Shown here in pieces: positions 54,775 to 64,000 of a stretch of DNA of 64,000 nucleotides (its first letter is position 1; every line of letters begins with the position of its first letter). The translations under genes were made by a program, and so were the position numbers. The DNA comes from Rhynchopus sp. YZ270_cl-10 (taxonomy: Eukaryota > Euglenozoa > Diplonemea > Diplonemida > Diplonemidae), in contig OZ037896.1 in NCBI GenBank assembly GCA_964035575.1, forward strand, positions 1,054,001 to 1,118,000, written 5' to 3'. Below the pieces are notes generated by a model. It saw only the letters and a list, made by a program, of their open reading frames with translations, had not been told where the DNA came from and did no database searches.

Positions 54775-56327
54775 AACCCCCTGGTTATAGTGTAAAGAAC
54801 GCAATAAAAATGATGCATTTTTTTTCAAAATAAAGTATGGGTTAATATGATAGACCGTACTAACGATGAGTGTTCTGTCTTGTTGGCACTCACGTGGAAA
54901 GTACGTTACAGCATATTTAACACACACAGTATTGACACACACACACAAATGAAAATGAACGAATAAAAACCACACAATTGCGAAGCGGGTTATCAATAGA
55001 ACGGCAGGGTTGCAAAAAACTAAAATAAAACGGTCAGCTTTTTCGCCTATCTTGTTTCATTTTTTTGCTTCTCTTTTTTTTTGAAAAAAAGAACACAGCC
55101 ACACTCCATGAAAATACCAAAAAAACCCCTCACCTCAGTCGATAATAGTGAATAATATGTTTTTTTTCTCTCGTTTTTTCCCCCTCTTTTCTTTTTGGTT
55201 AGGGGGTTCCACCCCCCGGTGCACCGATCATGTACTAAGGTACACTCACGGGAGGCCACAGCACACTACACTGTTCACGAGAGGGCTTTTGTATTTCAAG
55301 CCAACCTTTTATTAGATGTGTATGCATGCGAGAGCGCTATTCATCTGCCAACTGTTTTTAAATATAAATATAGTGTATTGTGTATCTTGCTCAGGCAAGG
55401 AAGTGGATTCTTCAAGTGCAACACTCCACTTGCCATGTCTTCCTCTCTGTGATTCTGCAATCAAAGTTTATCTGAAGAAATAATAATTTATAAAGATACC
55501 AAAATAAACCCAAGCAAAAATGAACGAGGTCCTTCCCACCCCCTCCAGTAATGTGTATTGTATCGTCAAAACTGTTATCCCTTTCTCACAAAAAAAAAGA
55601 GAAACAAAAATGAACGAATAATTGATTGTCCTAGTACAACCTGATACTGCGGGCTTTCTTCTTCTGATTTTTTTTTCTCCACTCGCGTCCCACCCCATTT
55701 GCATGGGCACGACCGAGCTGTGTTTTAACACGTTTCAGCTACTCTTTTTTTATAATATTGTGTACCTGCACACATCCCTCGTGGTAACCGTGCACGCATG
55801 CCAATGAAGTGCTCTCTGAGAGGGGGGCTCGATAACCCCATTTTATTTGTACCGTACACGTCATCCCCACAAAAAAAACTTAAAAGAGTTGAGAATAGTG
55901 AAGCTCATCCTCAGGTGACCTACACTAATACTCCCCGTTTACCCGAATCGCAGTTCCATTTACCGCTGTGAGCAACTCACTGGTGGTAGTGACCAAAAAG
56001 CTGTATCAGCCAAGAACTTATTCTTCCTTGACCCCACTACAGTGAGGGTAGAGCTCGGAAAACTCAAAAAGGGCAAAAAAAGCCCCAAATTTCTTCTTCT
56101 TCTTTTTTTTTTTTTTCAATCCAGAATTTTGCTGTTTTTCCTGGACAAGGGGCTACCCTGGAGAAGACAAAATGCTGGTGGAGGCCCACTCCATCTTTCT
56201 TTCAAAGATGTCATCTCGATCAGCTTTTTCCCTCTTGCATGGTTACCATAATTCCCTCCCCCCCCCAATCTATATATGACGCCTCTTGAGGTTCGTTCAT
56301 ATTTCACAATTCATTTTTCCTTTATTA
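54775..56327 (+). other. Spacer with modules E, C and F
   Basis: Module E is at 55203-55308, directly followed by C at 55310-55350; a diverged F is at 55895-55940. Between them are AT-rich tracts. Positions 55650-55860 and 56130-56280 have balanced composition but no credible frame. Confidence 0.5.
55203..55350 (+). repeat. Modules E and C joined
   Basis: GGTTCCACCCCCCGGTGCAC, ATCATGTACTAAGGTACACT and GTTCACGAGAGGGCTTTTGT make module E; after CCTTTTATTAG comes module C (ATGTGTATGCATGCGAGAGC). The junction TTTTATTAG looks like a splice acceptor between modules. Confidence 0.75.
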
Positions 56328-56765
56328 GCTGAATCACGAGAGGCTTAGGTTCATCTTAAGGTTGTGGGTATTTCCTTCAGAATATTTCCTGCTTTGATGT
56401 GCTGAAAGGAATTGTATTGCCTGTTTGGGGTATGTGGCGTCTAAATAAGCCCGGATTACCCTATTTTGTTGATAGGTTCTCTCTGTGTGTGTGTTGATAA
56501 CAGATTTAGAGTGGGATAACGCTGAGCGGAGTATAGCCTACTCCTGTGTGTTTCAAAGCAGTTGTTGGCTGGTTCCTAAGAACGAAGCAGTGTTCAAGAG
56601 GCCGTGTGTCTGTTTAAAATTAGTGTTTAGGGTAATCCCTTTATGTGTGCATGAGAGACGCATTTCACCGTACCAACTATTCTCTCTCTTTTTTATTTAT
56701 TTGATAAATTGTTGGAGTAGTGTAGTTGCCTCGGTTGTGTTGCCACAGTTGTGCAATCTCCACTG
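56328..56765 (+). repeat. Modules A, G, C and inverted D
   Basis: A at 56328-56362 (AATCACGAGAGGCTTAGGTT), a G-type block at 56563-56612 (TTGGCTGGTTCCTAAGAACG), a C-like block at 56644-56672 (TGTGCATGAGAGACGCATTT) and module D in reverse at 56702-56765. This is the only inverted D copy. Confidence 0.65.
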
Positions 56766-57128
56766 TATTTTATTTTGTACAAATCAGAAAAAGAAATAAC
56801 GTCGCTAAACGCTCTTCAAAAAAAAGAAACAAAACGTATCTCCAGGCTAACACAAGATGCCAACCAAAAATAAACCCCCTTTTTCTCCCTTCCCCCCACC
56901 TCCCTTTTTTGTGTGTTGTAATTCACAAAACCCATCTGCTCTTGAGTGTGACACATTGGAGTCTCACTAGTTAGTAGTATTTTGCATGTGTGTTAGCATG
57001 TGGTTTTTTTCGGTAAACGCCCTTCCCCCCTTGTGCACGAGAGGTGTATACATCTTTAAGGTATTCTCTTTTCAAATGGTACATTTAGTGCACCCTATTA
57101 TACCCTTCTATTCAGTAGAATAGAACCG
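56766..57128. other. Spacer with a C-like block
   Basis: No gene. A diverged module C (TGTGCACGAGAGGTGTATAC) is at 57030-57058. The rest is A-rich and C-rich runs. Confidence 0.45.
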
Positions 57129-57238
57129 TACCGTATTCGTAAAAAAAAAAGTATCGACCGTACTAATGTTCGACCTTTTCAGGATTTTTCTGGAAGTTCG
57201 ACCTTTTTTTACGGTCGAACATTTTTACGAATACGGTA
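57129..57238. mobile_element. 110-bp foldback element
   Basis: Perfect 17-bp inverted ends (TACCGTATTCGTAAAAA and complement) with a nested GTTCGACC/GGTCGAAC pair. No coding capacity. Confidence 0.6.
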
Positions 57239-57277
57239 TATGAACTAATCAAAGCATTCTCTTTTTATCAGACGCTA

Positions 57278-57392
57278 CACGACGGTGAAGTAAAGAACTT
57301 GACTTGTGGTTTTACTTGTGGTTTCACCGTTATAAACCAACGGTGAAACCACACGTAAAATCACAACTCAAGTTATTTACTTCACCGTCGTG
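57278..57392. repeat. 115-nt near-continuous hairpin
   Basis: CACGACGGTGAAGTAAA (57278-57294) pairs with 57376-57392, and pairing continues with few mismatches through GGTTTCACCGTT/AACGGTGAAACC to a loop of about seven bases (ATAAACC). The sequence CTTCACTGTCGTGTAG at 59550-59567 is a related single arm. It could be a MITE or a hairpin RNA precursor. Confidence 0.6.
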
Positions 57393-57660
57393 CACCCAGC
57401 TTCATGCTTCGCTACTACACGGCCCCCTCCTCCCTGTTTCAATTTTTGTATCCAAAAGACACCCATCCAACGAATGGAATGGGCTTTACCATAGTCAAAA
57501 GGGGTTGAGATCTTAGCCAGGGTTATTGTGATAGCAAATGTTACAAAAAAACCCTCCCCACCAATCCTGTAGTGTACAATCGAACAAAAAAAATTTTTTT
57601 TATGACGCGCGGACCCGCAAACTTTACGGGTTTGAAGGTTGATTTCTTATACGGTGAGGT

Positions 57661-57692
57661 CTAAGCCCACGCGAGGCTTAGGGTCATCGTGT
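57661..57692 (+). repeat. Module A, partial
   Basis: CTAAGCCCACGCGAGGCTTA followed by GGGTCATCGTG and a C/T-rich tract, matching the centre of module A. Confidence 0.6.
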
Positions 57693-57872
57693 TCCCCCCC
57701 CCCTTTTTTTCATTTCCACCGCCCCTCTTCCACCGTATCACTGCTCTGCCTGTGTACAGTTTCTTTGCTTCTCTTTCCTTCTCATTGCGATGTAAGGTCT
57801 GCATAATCAGGTGCAGGCCTAGACTGCGTTCTTTTTATCATATTCCAGTCGAACCAAGGGGGGTTTTTTTAA

Positions 57873-57986
57873 GTGGCTGAATGGGGCGGGCGCAAAAAGG
57901 TGCGAATCAGCCCTCGAAATTTTTTTGGTGTGGGGTGAAAAAAGTTCGCAAGAAGTGCGAAAAGAATCCCCCCCTCCCTTCAGCCA
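57873..57986. mobile_element. Foldback of the GTGGCTGAA family, copy 2
   Basis: Ends GTGGCTGAA and TTCAGCCAC are exact complements. Inside, GGTGCGAA and TTCGCA motifs pair partially. Read in reverse it shows GTGGCTGAAGGGAGGGGGG, like copies 1 and 3. Confidence 0.6.
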
Positions 57987-58298
57987 CATCATGAGTGCTT
58001 TCTCTTCTAATGCAAAGTGCATGAACATTGATTAGTTGAGGTTATCTACACACACCCGATTCTTCGTTCTCCTTCCTTATTTTGTTAAGACTTAATTTAC
58101 GTGTTAATAAGTATTTTTTTCTAGAAAAGTAGTTCCGGTTTTCTCTATTTTTTTTGGCCTCAAAGAGGTTTCCTCTTCACTGCCAGGTAGTCAGTGGGAG
58201 CGTATTGCAGTAATAAAAAATATCACCACAGAATATTTATTACACACTTTACGCATAAACAAAAATTCGATGCAGTACTGCTCCTTGTTTTGGTGGCT

Positions 58299-58392
58299 GG
58301 CTTAGGGTCATCTTATAAACTTTTCTTTTTTTCAGACGCAAACCACGAAGTGGGTGTAGGACTGCATAGGTGTCCCCCCCGGTACATGAGGG
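58299..58392 (+). repeat. Modules A and E joined at an acceptor-like AG
   Basis: GGCTTAGGGTCATCTTATAA and ACTTTTCTTTTTTTCAG (end of A) run straight into ACGCAAACCACGAAGTGGGT, GTAGGACTGCATAGGTGTCC (start of E). Confidence 0.7.
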
Positions 58393-59067
58393 GGGAAAAA
58401 AATATTGTTGCAAAAGTGTCGCAACGATGATCGTTTTTTTGGCCGAAGAAATTTGTCCTCAGCAAATTATTACGTTAGCGAATCACCTTCCCCACAGGAC
58501 AGTGCTCAGAATTATTTTTTTTTTCCCCTCTCCTCCCTTTCCCCCTCTTTTCTTCTTCTCCATGTGTCTGCGTCCGTAGTGATGTTGGCACAGACTCCTC
58601 CATTTTACTTAATGTACCAATTATTTCTCCTTTTGGCTATTGCGATGCTCTCACGAATAATAAATTAAAAACCGGACGAACAGAGACACTTCCGTGCGTT
58701 AAAAGGCACAAAAAGCTTTTGGTTGTAAAAAAAAAAAAAACAATTAAAACAGAAAATCTCTCTTCGGTTTCTAAGGCAACTTATCTTACTAATTTTATTT
58801 CTACCGAGGTAATGCATCAGCGCCCTCTAGTGAGGTCCAAAGATTTATCATATTTTTTTTGCGCCATTTTTTTTGGCCATTTCTCTCTCATTTCCCTTTT
58901 GGGATAACCGCCAACCGCAGAAGCGTTTGCACTATCAAAAATTTCTTTGTTAAGGCGTGTATGCACACAATTTTAAGCTTTTTTTTTCTTTTTTTTTTTT
59001 TTTTTTTGAGAGCAGCTGCTCCATTCTCTCTCTCTGCTCCTTTTACCTCAATATTCCACTATTTTTT
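58393..59067. other. Spacer, low complexity
   Basis: T-rich and A-rich runs with no supported gene. Confidence 0.45.
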
Positions 59068-59270
59068 AGATGTAAACCACGAAATGGATGCAGGACTGCA
59101 TGGTTGGGTGTCCACCCCCCAGTACAGCCGGTCATGTACCAAGGTACACTGTTCACGAGAGGGCTTTTGTATTTCAACTCTACTTTTTTTAAAATTCCTA
59201 AAGCAAAAGGTGGCTAGTTCCTAAGAACAAAGCATTGCCGATTCAGGGGGTGTGTTTGATAACTGATAGG
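59068..59270 (+). repeat. Modules E and G
   Basis: The fullest E copy: after TTTTTTAG it reads ATGTAAACCACGAAATGGAT, GCAGGACTGCATGG, GTACAGCCGGTCATGTACCA, CACTGTTCACGAGAGGGCTT. A G block follows at about 59209 (GGTGGCTAGTTCCTAAGAAC). Confidence 0.75.
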
Positions 59271-60189
59271 GGGGGGTAATTCTTGCGCAGAATATGGCCC
59301 CAATTTGGGGTGTGTGTGGTGTGTTGTGTTTGAGTTCAACAAAACGCGCGGTTTTGTTTGTTCTGGTTCGTGTGTGTTATTGAAAATAAACCAGGTTTGG
59401 GGTGCTTATTTGGGGTATTCTCCATTTCTGGTTGTGTTGTGCATGTTTTTTTTGGGGGATTCAGTATGTATACATTGTAACGTTACAATGTCGTACATGT
59501 AATGTTACATGTAACAAAAGTTACTTGTAACACCACATGTAACACCGGTTACTTCACTGTCGTGTAGTATTGTGATTTGTCTTTACTAAAAAACCTTCTC
59601 TTTTTAAGGATGGGTGTACAGAGAGGAAACCTTAGGGCATTTCCCTCTCTTAAGTTGTAGTGCCTTTGTGTATGGTTCACTTTATCACTGGTGCTCTCTG
59701 TTACGGATTTGTGAAGGAAAATAAAATCGTGGCTACTATCTATGTGATAGTAGTCTATAATCAAACAAAATTTTTGTGTGTAAGGTTCGCTTATCTTTTA
59801 AATCTTTTTGGTGAGTTTTTTTTCTGTCTTCAATAGTCCCGCGCTTCCTTTTAGGACTTGATATTCCTTATTTGTTTTAAACTTTATTGGGGGTCCGAGC
59901 GAATGCCTGCAGGGAAAAAAAAAAATAACGAAAAAATAATGGTATCCCCTTTCCCCCCTCTTTTTTTGTCTTCCCGATTTTCACGCACAAAGAGCTAATC
60001 TTTCTTATAGTGGTCATTCGCTTCTTTTGTTTTGTTTTTTTGTCTTGATTTATGTTTTTCTGAAGTTCCTTTGTTGTGCTGTGTTCCCCTTATCTTCTGT
60101 TCTTGTTCTGTTCCGTCTGGTGCTTCCACCTCCGTCTCTTTGCGTTTGTTCGTCTTACAAAAAGGTTGGACACAGCGAGCAAAAACTCC
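59271..60189. other. Spacer with small palindromes
   Basis: Contains TGTAACGTTACA (a 12-base palindrome at about 59476) and repeated CATGTAACA units up to 59550. No gene is seen before 60190; the rest is T-rich. Confidence 0.45.
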
Positions 60190-60432
60190 ATGATTGCAGC
60201 ATTTCATCCCATCCTAGATTCTCTATTGCCAGGTACATTTCTCCTTCTTGCACCAAGAAGATTCCATTATTGTGCTTCAGTTGCTTCGCTCGTTGTTAAC
60301 TCCGCTGGCTGGTTCACCATCACCGTCGGGGCCATGGGGGCAGCATCCATCCAGGTGTGGCAGGAAGGAGGTTGCTTGACTGAAGGGGTTGGTTTTTTTT
60401 TAAAGCAGAAGTTCTCTCTCAAACTGATTTAG
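60190..60432 (+). CDS. Possible small hydrophobic protein
   Basis: An 80-codon frame starting MIAAFHPILDSLLPGTFLLL and including SAGWFTITVGAMGAASIQVW ends in TGATTTAG at 60432. The central part is GC-balanced, unlike its surroundings, and has one or two membrane-like hydrophobic segments. No family is recognised, and it could instead be an exon of a longer gene. Its strand agrees with the neighbours. Confidence 0.3.
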   Translation: MIAAFHPILDSLLPGTFLLLAPRRFHYCASVASLVVNSAGWFTITVGAMGAASIQVWQEGGCLTEGVGFFLKQKFSLKLI

Positions 60433-60625
60433 TTGGTAGCAGCTGTTGAGTGTCTTGGGGATTTTTTTTCTTTGTTTCTTCATCAATGTCTATAGTTTAA
60501 GTGTCGTCGTTGGTTAAAAAATGCAAGCATTCCACGCAAAAAGGATTTGTGTCTCTGACCAGTAAACCTTGTTCTAATTTATTAGAAAAAAACAGGAGTT
60601 GCAAAAAAGGGGGAAAAACTACACA

Positions 60626-61157
60626 ATGTCTGCCGTTGTCGAGCAGCAGCCGAAGGTATGCTGAGTTTTCCTACTCTTCTTATTTTCAAGTCAATTTTTT
60701 TTTTCCAAGGTGACTATGCGCGAGAGCAAACAACAAAAAGGATAAAAAAATACAACAAAAAATATTGATGAATACCATTAAGTAATCTAATCAGACTATG
60801 CGCGAGAGGCTTAGGGTCATCTTCTTAACTTTTCTTTTTGTTTTGTAAACACGCAGTGTCATGTAATATAGTTAAAATAATGGTTTTGTCTTTGCGCTTC
60901 CCTTACCCACTTTTAGGTGCGCCACTCAGGCAAAGAGATTAAATGGCTGCGGTCAACGAAAAATTAATAACGAAAGAAAAAGCAAACAAACACATTATTT
61001 ACAGGACATGCCTACCGGTGCACCACACCCAACACCCGCTGTTGACTGGATGTTTGCAGAAGAGAAGGGAGTACGCACAGAGACGAAGCAGGCAGAGAAG
61101 ACCACTTCACGCCCTGCTTGGCGTGCAGCAAACATCCACATGTACAATGAGACTTAA
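60626..61157 (+). CDS. Two-exon 60-residue protein of unknown function
   Basis: Exon 1, 60626-60655, encodes MSAVVEQQPK and stops at a GTATGC donor. Exon 2, 61005-61157, follows TTATTTACAG and continues in phase with DMPTGAPHPTPAVDW, EEKGVRTETKQAEK and RAANIHMYNET to TAA. The 60-residue product has a Pro-rich middle and no membrane segment. The 349-nt intron carries two module A copies (60710 and 60794). A second possible acceptor at 60916 (CACTTTTAG) would give an alternative 26-residue product, MSAVVEQQPK plus VRHSGKEIKWLRSTKN. The family is not recognised; the matching splice phase and donor support a real gene. Confidence 0.55.
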
Positions 61158-61740
61158 GGAGTTATCCCCCCTCCTTTTTTTTAAAGAAAAAAGCATGCAC
61201 CCACTATCCCCGTGATTTAGATGTGTGTACGAGATGCTGTTCGGCTTTCAAGTTTTCAAGAAGTGGTTGTTTCAATTGTGCTTTCATCCGGATGGCTGGC
61301 ATCGTACAGTGGGTCAGTCGGAGGTGCCTGCATCAAACAACTACAGTTTCAAATCAGTTGCAGAAGTGTATTGCTTCTTCTTCCCTATTCTTCGCCCACA
61401 TCTGCTCTCTTCTCAGCCTCAACAAATATGCCATTTGTTTCATTTGCAAAAGGATATCTCTTTGTTCTGGTTTGTTAAGAACGCAGCTTGTATAACACGA
61501 TGAATGGGGGAGGTGAACTGAAAGGAAAAAAATAAGGTGATTTTAGCAAATATCATAGAAACAAAATGGGAAAAGAAAAAACAGTGGAGATTGCACAACT
61601 GTGGCAACACAACCGAGGCAACTACACTACTCCAACAATTTATCAGAAAAAGAAAAAAAGCAGATCATCTGTGTGATGGCTGACCGTTTTTTTAGGTTGT
61701 TACTTTTATGTTACTTTTAAAGATACGAATTTTTATCAAA
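61158..61740 (+). other. Spacer with modules C, B and D
   Basis: C at 61216-61258 (after GATTTAG), B at 61278-61336 and D at 61582-61646. Here C precedes B, the reverse of the order at 43653-43762. No gene is seen. Confidence 0.6.
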
Positions 61741-62405
61741 GTATTTGGAGAAAGGGAAGGGATATTTCAAAAGGCGTGTTTTGGTGTATGAAGTCAGTCA
61801 TATGTCCGTATGTGCACTTGAGAGTCACACAAATTATCATCTTCTCAGTTTTTCATTTTGTTCTCACCCCACCCCCCCTTTCCCTGCTCCTGCTTCTGCC
61901 AGAGCAGGTGTGTGTTTGCCCCTTTTCAGCATTCACTTTGGATATCTTTTATTTCATTCCGAACCCACAACCCCCCCTGAACGAAGCCACAGAGGGATGG
62001 AGAGAGAGAGACGATCCATCCAATCAGGATTTTTCTTCTTCTTCAAAAACGAGGCTTTTCGGCTGAAATTGAGTACCGACCCGTAGTTACCCAAACCCAA
62101 TGTGGTAACGAGGCGAGTGTACAACACAATGAAAAAGGACAGCGATGTTCGCACCAAATGTATCATCAATCTGCCTGCAAGGGTATTTTTTTTTTGGTTT
62201 TGTTTTTGTGATTCCAGTATTTTGGCGCACGCATTATTCTCGTATCCGATAGCACCCACGCCACACTTTTTCCCCTCTTCGAAATTGCGTATCAGATGAC
62301 CAAGCACGAAAGGCTTAAGTTCATCAACGGTTCATCTACAAACCCTTTTTTTAGTTACCATCTTTCCCTGTTTCTAGCACCCCCTTTTTGTTGGTGTGAG
62401 ATGAG
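61741..62405 (+). other. Spacer with module A
   Basis: A C-like block is near 61805-61845 and module A at 62297-62335 (ACCAAGCACGAAAGGCTTAA). Other parts are pyrimidine-rich. No gene supported. Confidence 0.45.
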
Positions 62406-62469
62406 CTATGCAAGAAATTCTGTTGAAAATATCAAAAAAGAAAAAAGAAAAAAGATGCGGGATTGGGTT

Positions 62470-62850
62470 TTTGTTACATACCCCCAGTCTTCTAGTTTTA
62501 GGCTTGTCCCTGGCCCTGATCTCCCTGAAGCTCGTTCCTCTCGTCCCAATTTCAGCATGACCACGAATATCAGTAAGATAGTGGGACGTGGCGTTCTTCC
62601 ATTCGCTTTCCTTGAGTCCTTCCTGCGGGTCTTGTACACCAACTCTCTGCCCACTTGAGGGACACCTCTTCTCCGCGTTTGGAGGATCCACAGGGGATCT
62701 TTCTCCCTGTCAAGGGCGACACCACTGGTGAGGTGCTCCAAGTGCCCCTCCCAGACTTCTTGTGTCAGAGAAGGCCGAGTACGTGCCTTCAACTTCGTGA
62801 TGGGCATGGGGAACTTGTTCACGAAGCAAAGTGAACCACACGATTGTACT
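62470..62850 (-). pseudogene. Coding-like fragment, unknown
   Basis: About 370 bases of balanced composition in an otherwise A/T-run landscape. Two minus-strand frames look protein-like in different parts: LTQEVWEGHLEHLTSGVALD in one, ESEWKNATSHYLTDIRGHAE in another. This suggests a decayed coding sequence or an unresolved exon. It runs opposite to the surrounding genes. No family recognised. Confidence 0.25.
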
Positions 62851-63001
62851 CCATACTTTGCTAATGGGATAGAATTTTTTTTATTTGAAACCGATAGGAA
62901 AAGTGACATAAGTTGAAAAAAATTAATTGCAAACATTTTATAAATAGGGGTGGGAGTGGGTCTTGTTAGATAAGTCTGGAACAATAGGAAAAGGAAAATT
63001 T

Positions 63002-63030
63002 AACGGAAAAGGTGCCGCACCTTTTCCGTT
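63002..63030. repeat. Perfect 14-bp hairpin
   Basis: AACGGAAAAGGTGC and its complement separated by one C. It lies 200 bases upstream of the mannose-6-phosphate isomerase start, next to a foldback element whose interior also has TTTTTCCGTTC. Confidence 0.6.
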
Positions 63031-63096
63031 CCCCGTAAAGGCAGGTCCCCGTTGCTTTCAGTCTTTGAAGGTACAAAGTTGTGTATCTTTACGAAC

Positions 63097-63169
63097 TTTG
63101 GTGTGGCTGAAGGGGGGATTCGCACTTTTTCCGCATATTTCCGCAGTTTTTCCGTTCAGTCATACCAAA
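63097..63169. mobile_element. Foldback of the GTGGCTGAA family, copy 3
   Basis: Ends TTTGGTGTGGCTGAA and TTCAGTCATACCAAA pair at 13 of 15 positions. The interior is TTCGCACTTTTTCCGCATAT. It lies immediately upstream of the pyrimidine tract of the next gene. Confidence 0.6.
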
Positions 63170-63215
63170 CTTTCTTCTTTTTACCCCTCCCTCTCCCTCT
63201 CAAAACATCCCACAG
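63170..63215 (+). promoter_or_regulatory. Probable trans-splice acceptor of the isomerase gene
   Basis: A tract of C and T (TTTCTTCTTTTTACCCCTCC and CTCTCCCTCTC) is followed by CATCCCACAG and, 22 bases later, by the ATG at 63237. This is the clearest such site in the window. Confidence 0.6.
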
Positions 63216-63236
63216 AAACACAAACAAACCCTAACA

Positions 63237-64000
63237 ATGAACGTTACCTACGGAGTGCAGTCTTATGCGTGGGGCAAGCTCGGCAAAGACTCTGTTGTAG
63301 GCAAGCTGAAGCAGTCCAGCGACAGCAGCTTCACCGCCGACGACTCCGAGCGCTACGCTGAGATGTGGATCGGCACCCACCCCAAATGCCCTTCCTCTGT
63401 CAACGGCACCCCACTGCGCGAACACATTGACGAGGACCTTCCCTTTCTCCTTAAGGTTCTCTCTATTGACAAAGCACTCTCGATTCAGGCACACCCCACC
63501 ATTGAGCATGCAATCAAGCTCCATGCGGCAGACCCAAAGAACTACCCGGACCCCAACCATAAGCCAGAACTTCTTGTTGCGATCACCCCTACCGAGGCTT
63601 TGGCGTGCTTCAGACAGACTGAGGAGATCATTGCCTTCTCGAAGAAGCATCCTACCTTGGCGTTGCTGTCTTTGGAGAACGGTGACAACGAGGCTGCGAA
63701 GCTTAAGGCTTTGATGGAAGTGCTTCTCTCCGAGGAGGGCTCTGTGGCAGCCAAGGCGCACGAAGAGCGCCTCCGTGCCTACAACGGCATCACCACCAAG
63801 GAGGACCAATGGTTCCTCAAGCTGTCCTCACAGTTCCCTGGAGACTCTGGTGCCCTCATGGTCTATGTCCTCAACCTGGTCGCGCTCTCTCCAGGTCAAG
63901 GTGTTTTCCTGAAGCCCAACGAGCCACATGCTTATTTAACAGGAGATGGAGTGGAGATCATGGCAAAGAGTGATAACGTGGTTCGTGCCGGATTAACCCC
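63237..64000 (+). CDS. PMI: Mannose-6-phosphate isomerase, type I (N-terminal part)
   Basis: The frame opens with MNVTYGVQSYAWGKLGKDS and is still open at the window edge after 254 codons; the usual length is about 400-440. The enzyme interconverts fructose-6-phosphate and mannose-6-phosphate and so feeds GDP-mannose synthesis for glycosylation and GPI anchors. The zinc ligands of type I enzymes are visible: Gln and His in SIQAHP, Glu in HKPELLVAIT, and His in KPNEPHAYL. The cytosolic N-terminus has no signal peptide. No intron is needed in the visible part. Start choice follows the conserved N-terminus and the acceptor 22 bases upstream. Confidence 0.95.
   Translation, partial: MNVTYGVQSYAWGKLGKDSVVGKLKQSSDSSFTADDSERYAEMWIGTHPKCPSSVNGTPLREHIDEDLPFLLKVLSIDKALSIQAHPTIEHAIKLHAADPKNYPDPNHKPELLVAITPTEALACFRQTEEIIAFSKKHPTLALLSLENGDNEAAKLKALMEVLLSEEGSVAAKAHEERLRAYNGITTKEDQWFLKLSSQFPGDSGALMVYVLNLVALSPGQGVFLKPNEPHAYLTGDGVEIMAKSDNVVRAGLT

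Noticed and set aside
54775-62300. Additional tRNA genes among the modules
   Set aside because: Only module B has an A-box-like stretch. None of the copies folds into a cloverleaf or has a B box.

Overview
The window looks like nuclear DNA of a euglenozoan-type protist, most plausibly a diplonemid or a close relative. This is an inference. It rests on one-directional gene clusters, pyrimidine tracts followed by AG just upstream of start codons (the layout of spliced-leader acceptor sites), and genes that also carry ordinary cis introns, which are very rare in trypanosomatids. The four gene families whose introns can be mapped all use a donor that begins GTATG and an acceptor ending AG. TAA, TAG and TGA all end genes, so the code is standard. 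No spliced-leader RNA gene was found.

Layout. From 1 to 21.6 kb every gene is on the minus strand: a J-domain/AlgH fusion, a small SWIM zinc-finger protein like ZSWIM7/SWS1, five tandem three-exon cyclophilin A genes with identical products, an uncharacterised basic IQ-like protein, and a three-exon UNC93-like membrane protein. From about 21.9 to 40.4 kb there is no credible host gene. This 18 kb island holds a foldback element, 3 kb of a 14-bp satellite, a 229-bp satellite with ten nearly identical copies, a family of short inverted-repeat elements, GC-rich palindromes, a 21-bp array with higher-order structure and many A-run/T-run blocks. A non-LTR retrotransposon (LINE) 3' end follows at 40.5-41.9 kb, then a 200-base assembly gap. 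From 42.1 kb to the end all genes are on the plus strand: an Sfi1-like repeat protein (cut by the gap), a B-box protein with one intron, a RING-FYVE protein, tRNA-Thr(TGU), a two-exon 60-residue protein and the start of mannose-6-phosphate isomerase.

The two arms therefore diverge from the repeat island, which looks like a divergent strand-switch region. The gene-poor parts, especially 43-62 kb, also carry a mosaic of short recurring modules (called A to H here). These are 30-120 bases long, often start after a T-rich tract plus AG, and recur in different orders, including inside introns. They are the feature least explained by known families.

The genes do not form a metabolic pathway. Their products act in protein folding, DNA repair, membranes and transport, centrin-linked cytoskeleton, and sugar-nucleotide supply, as is usual for polycistronic units of unrelated genes.
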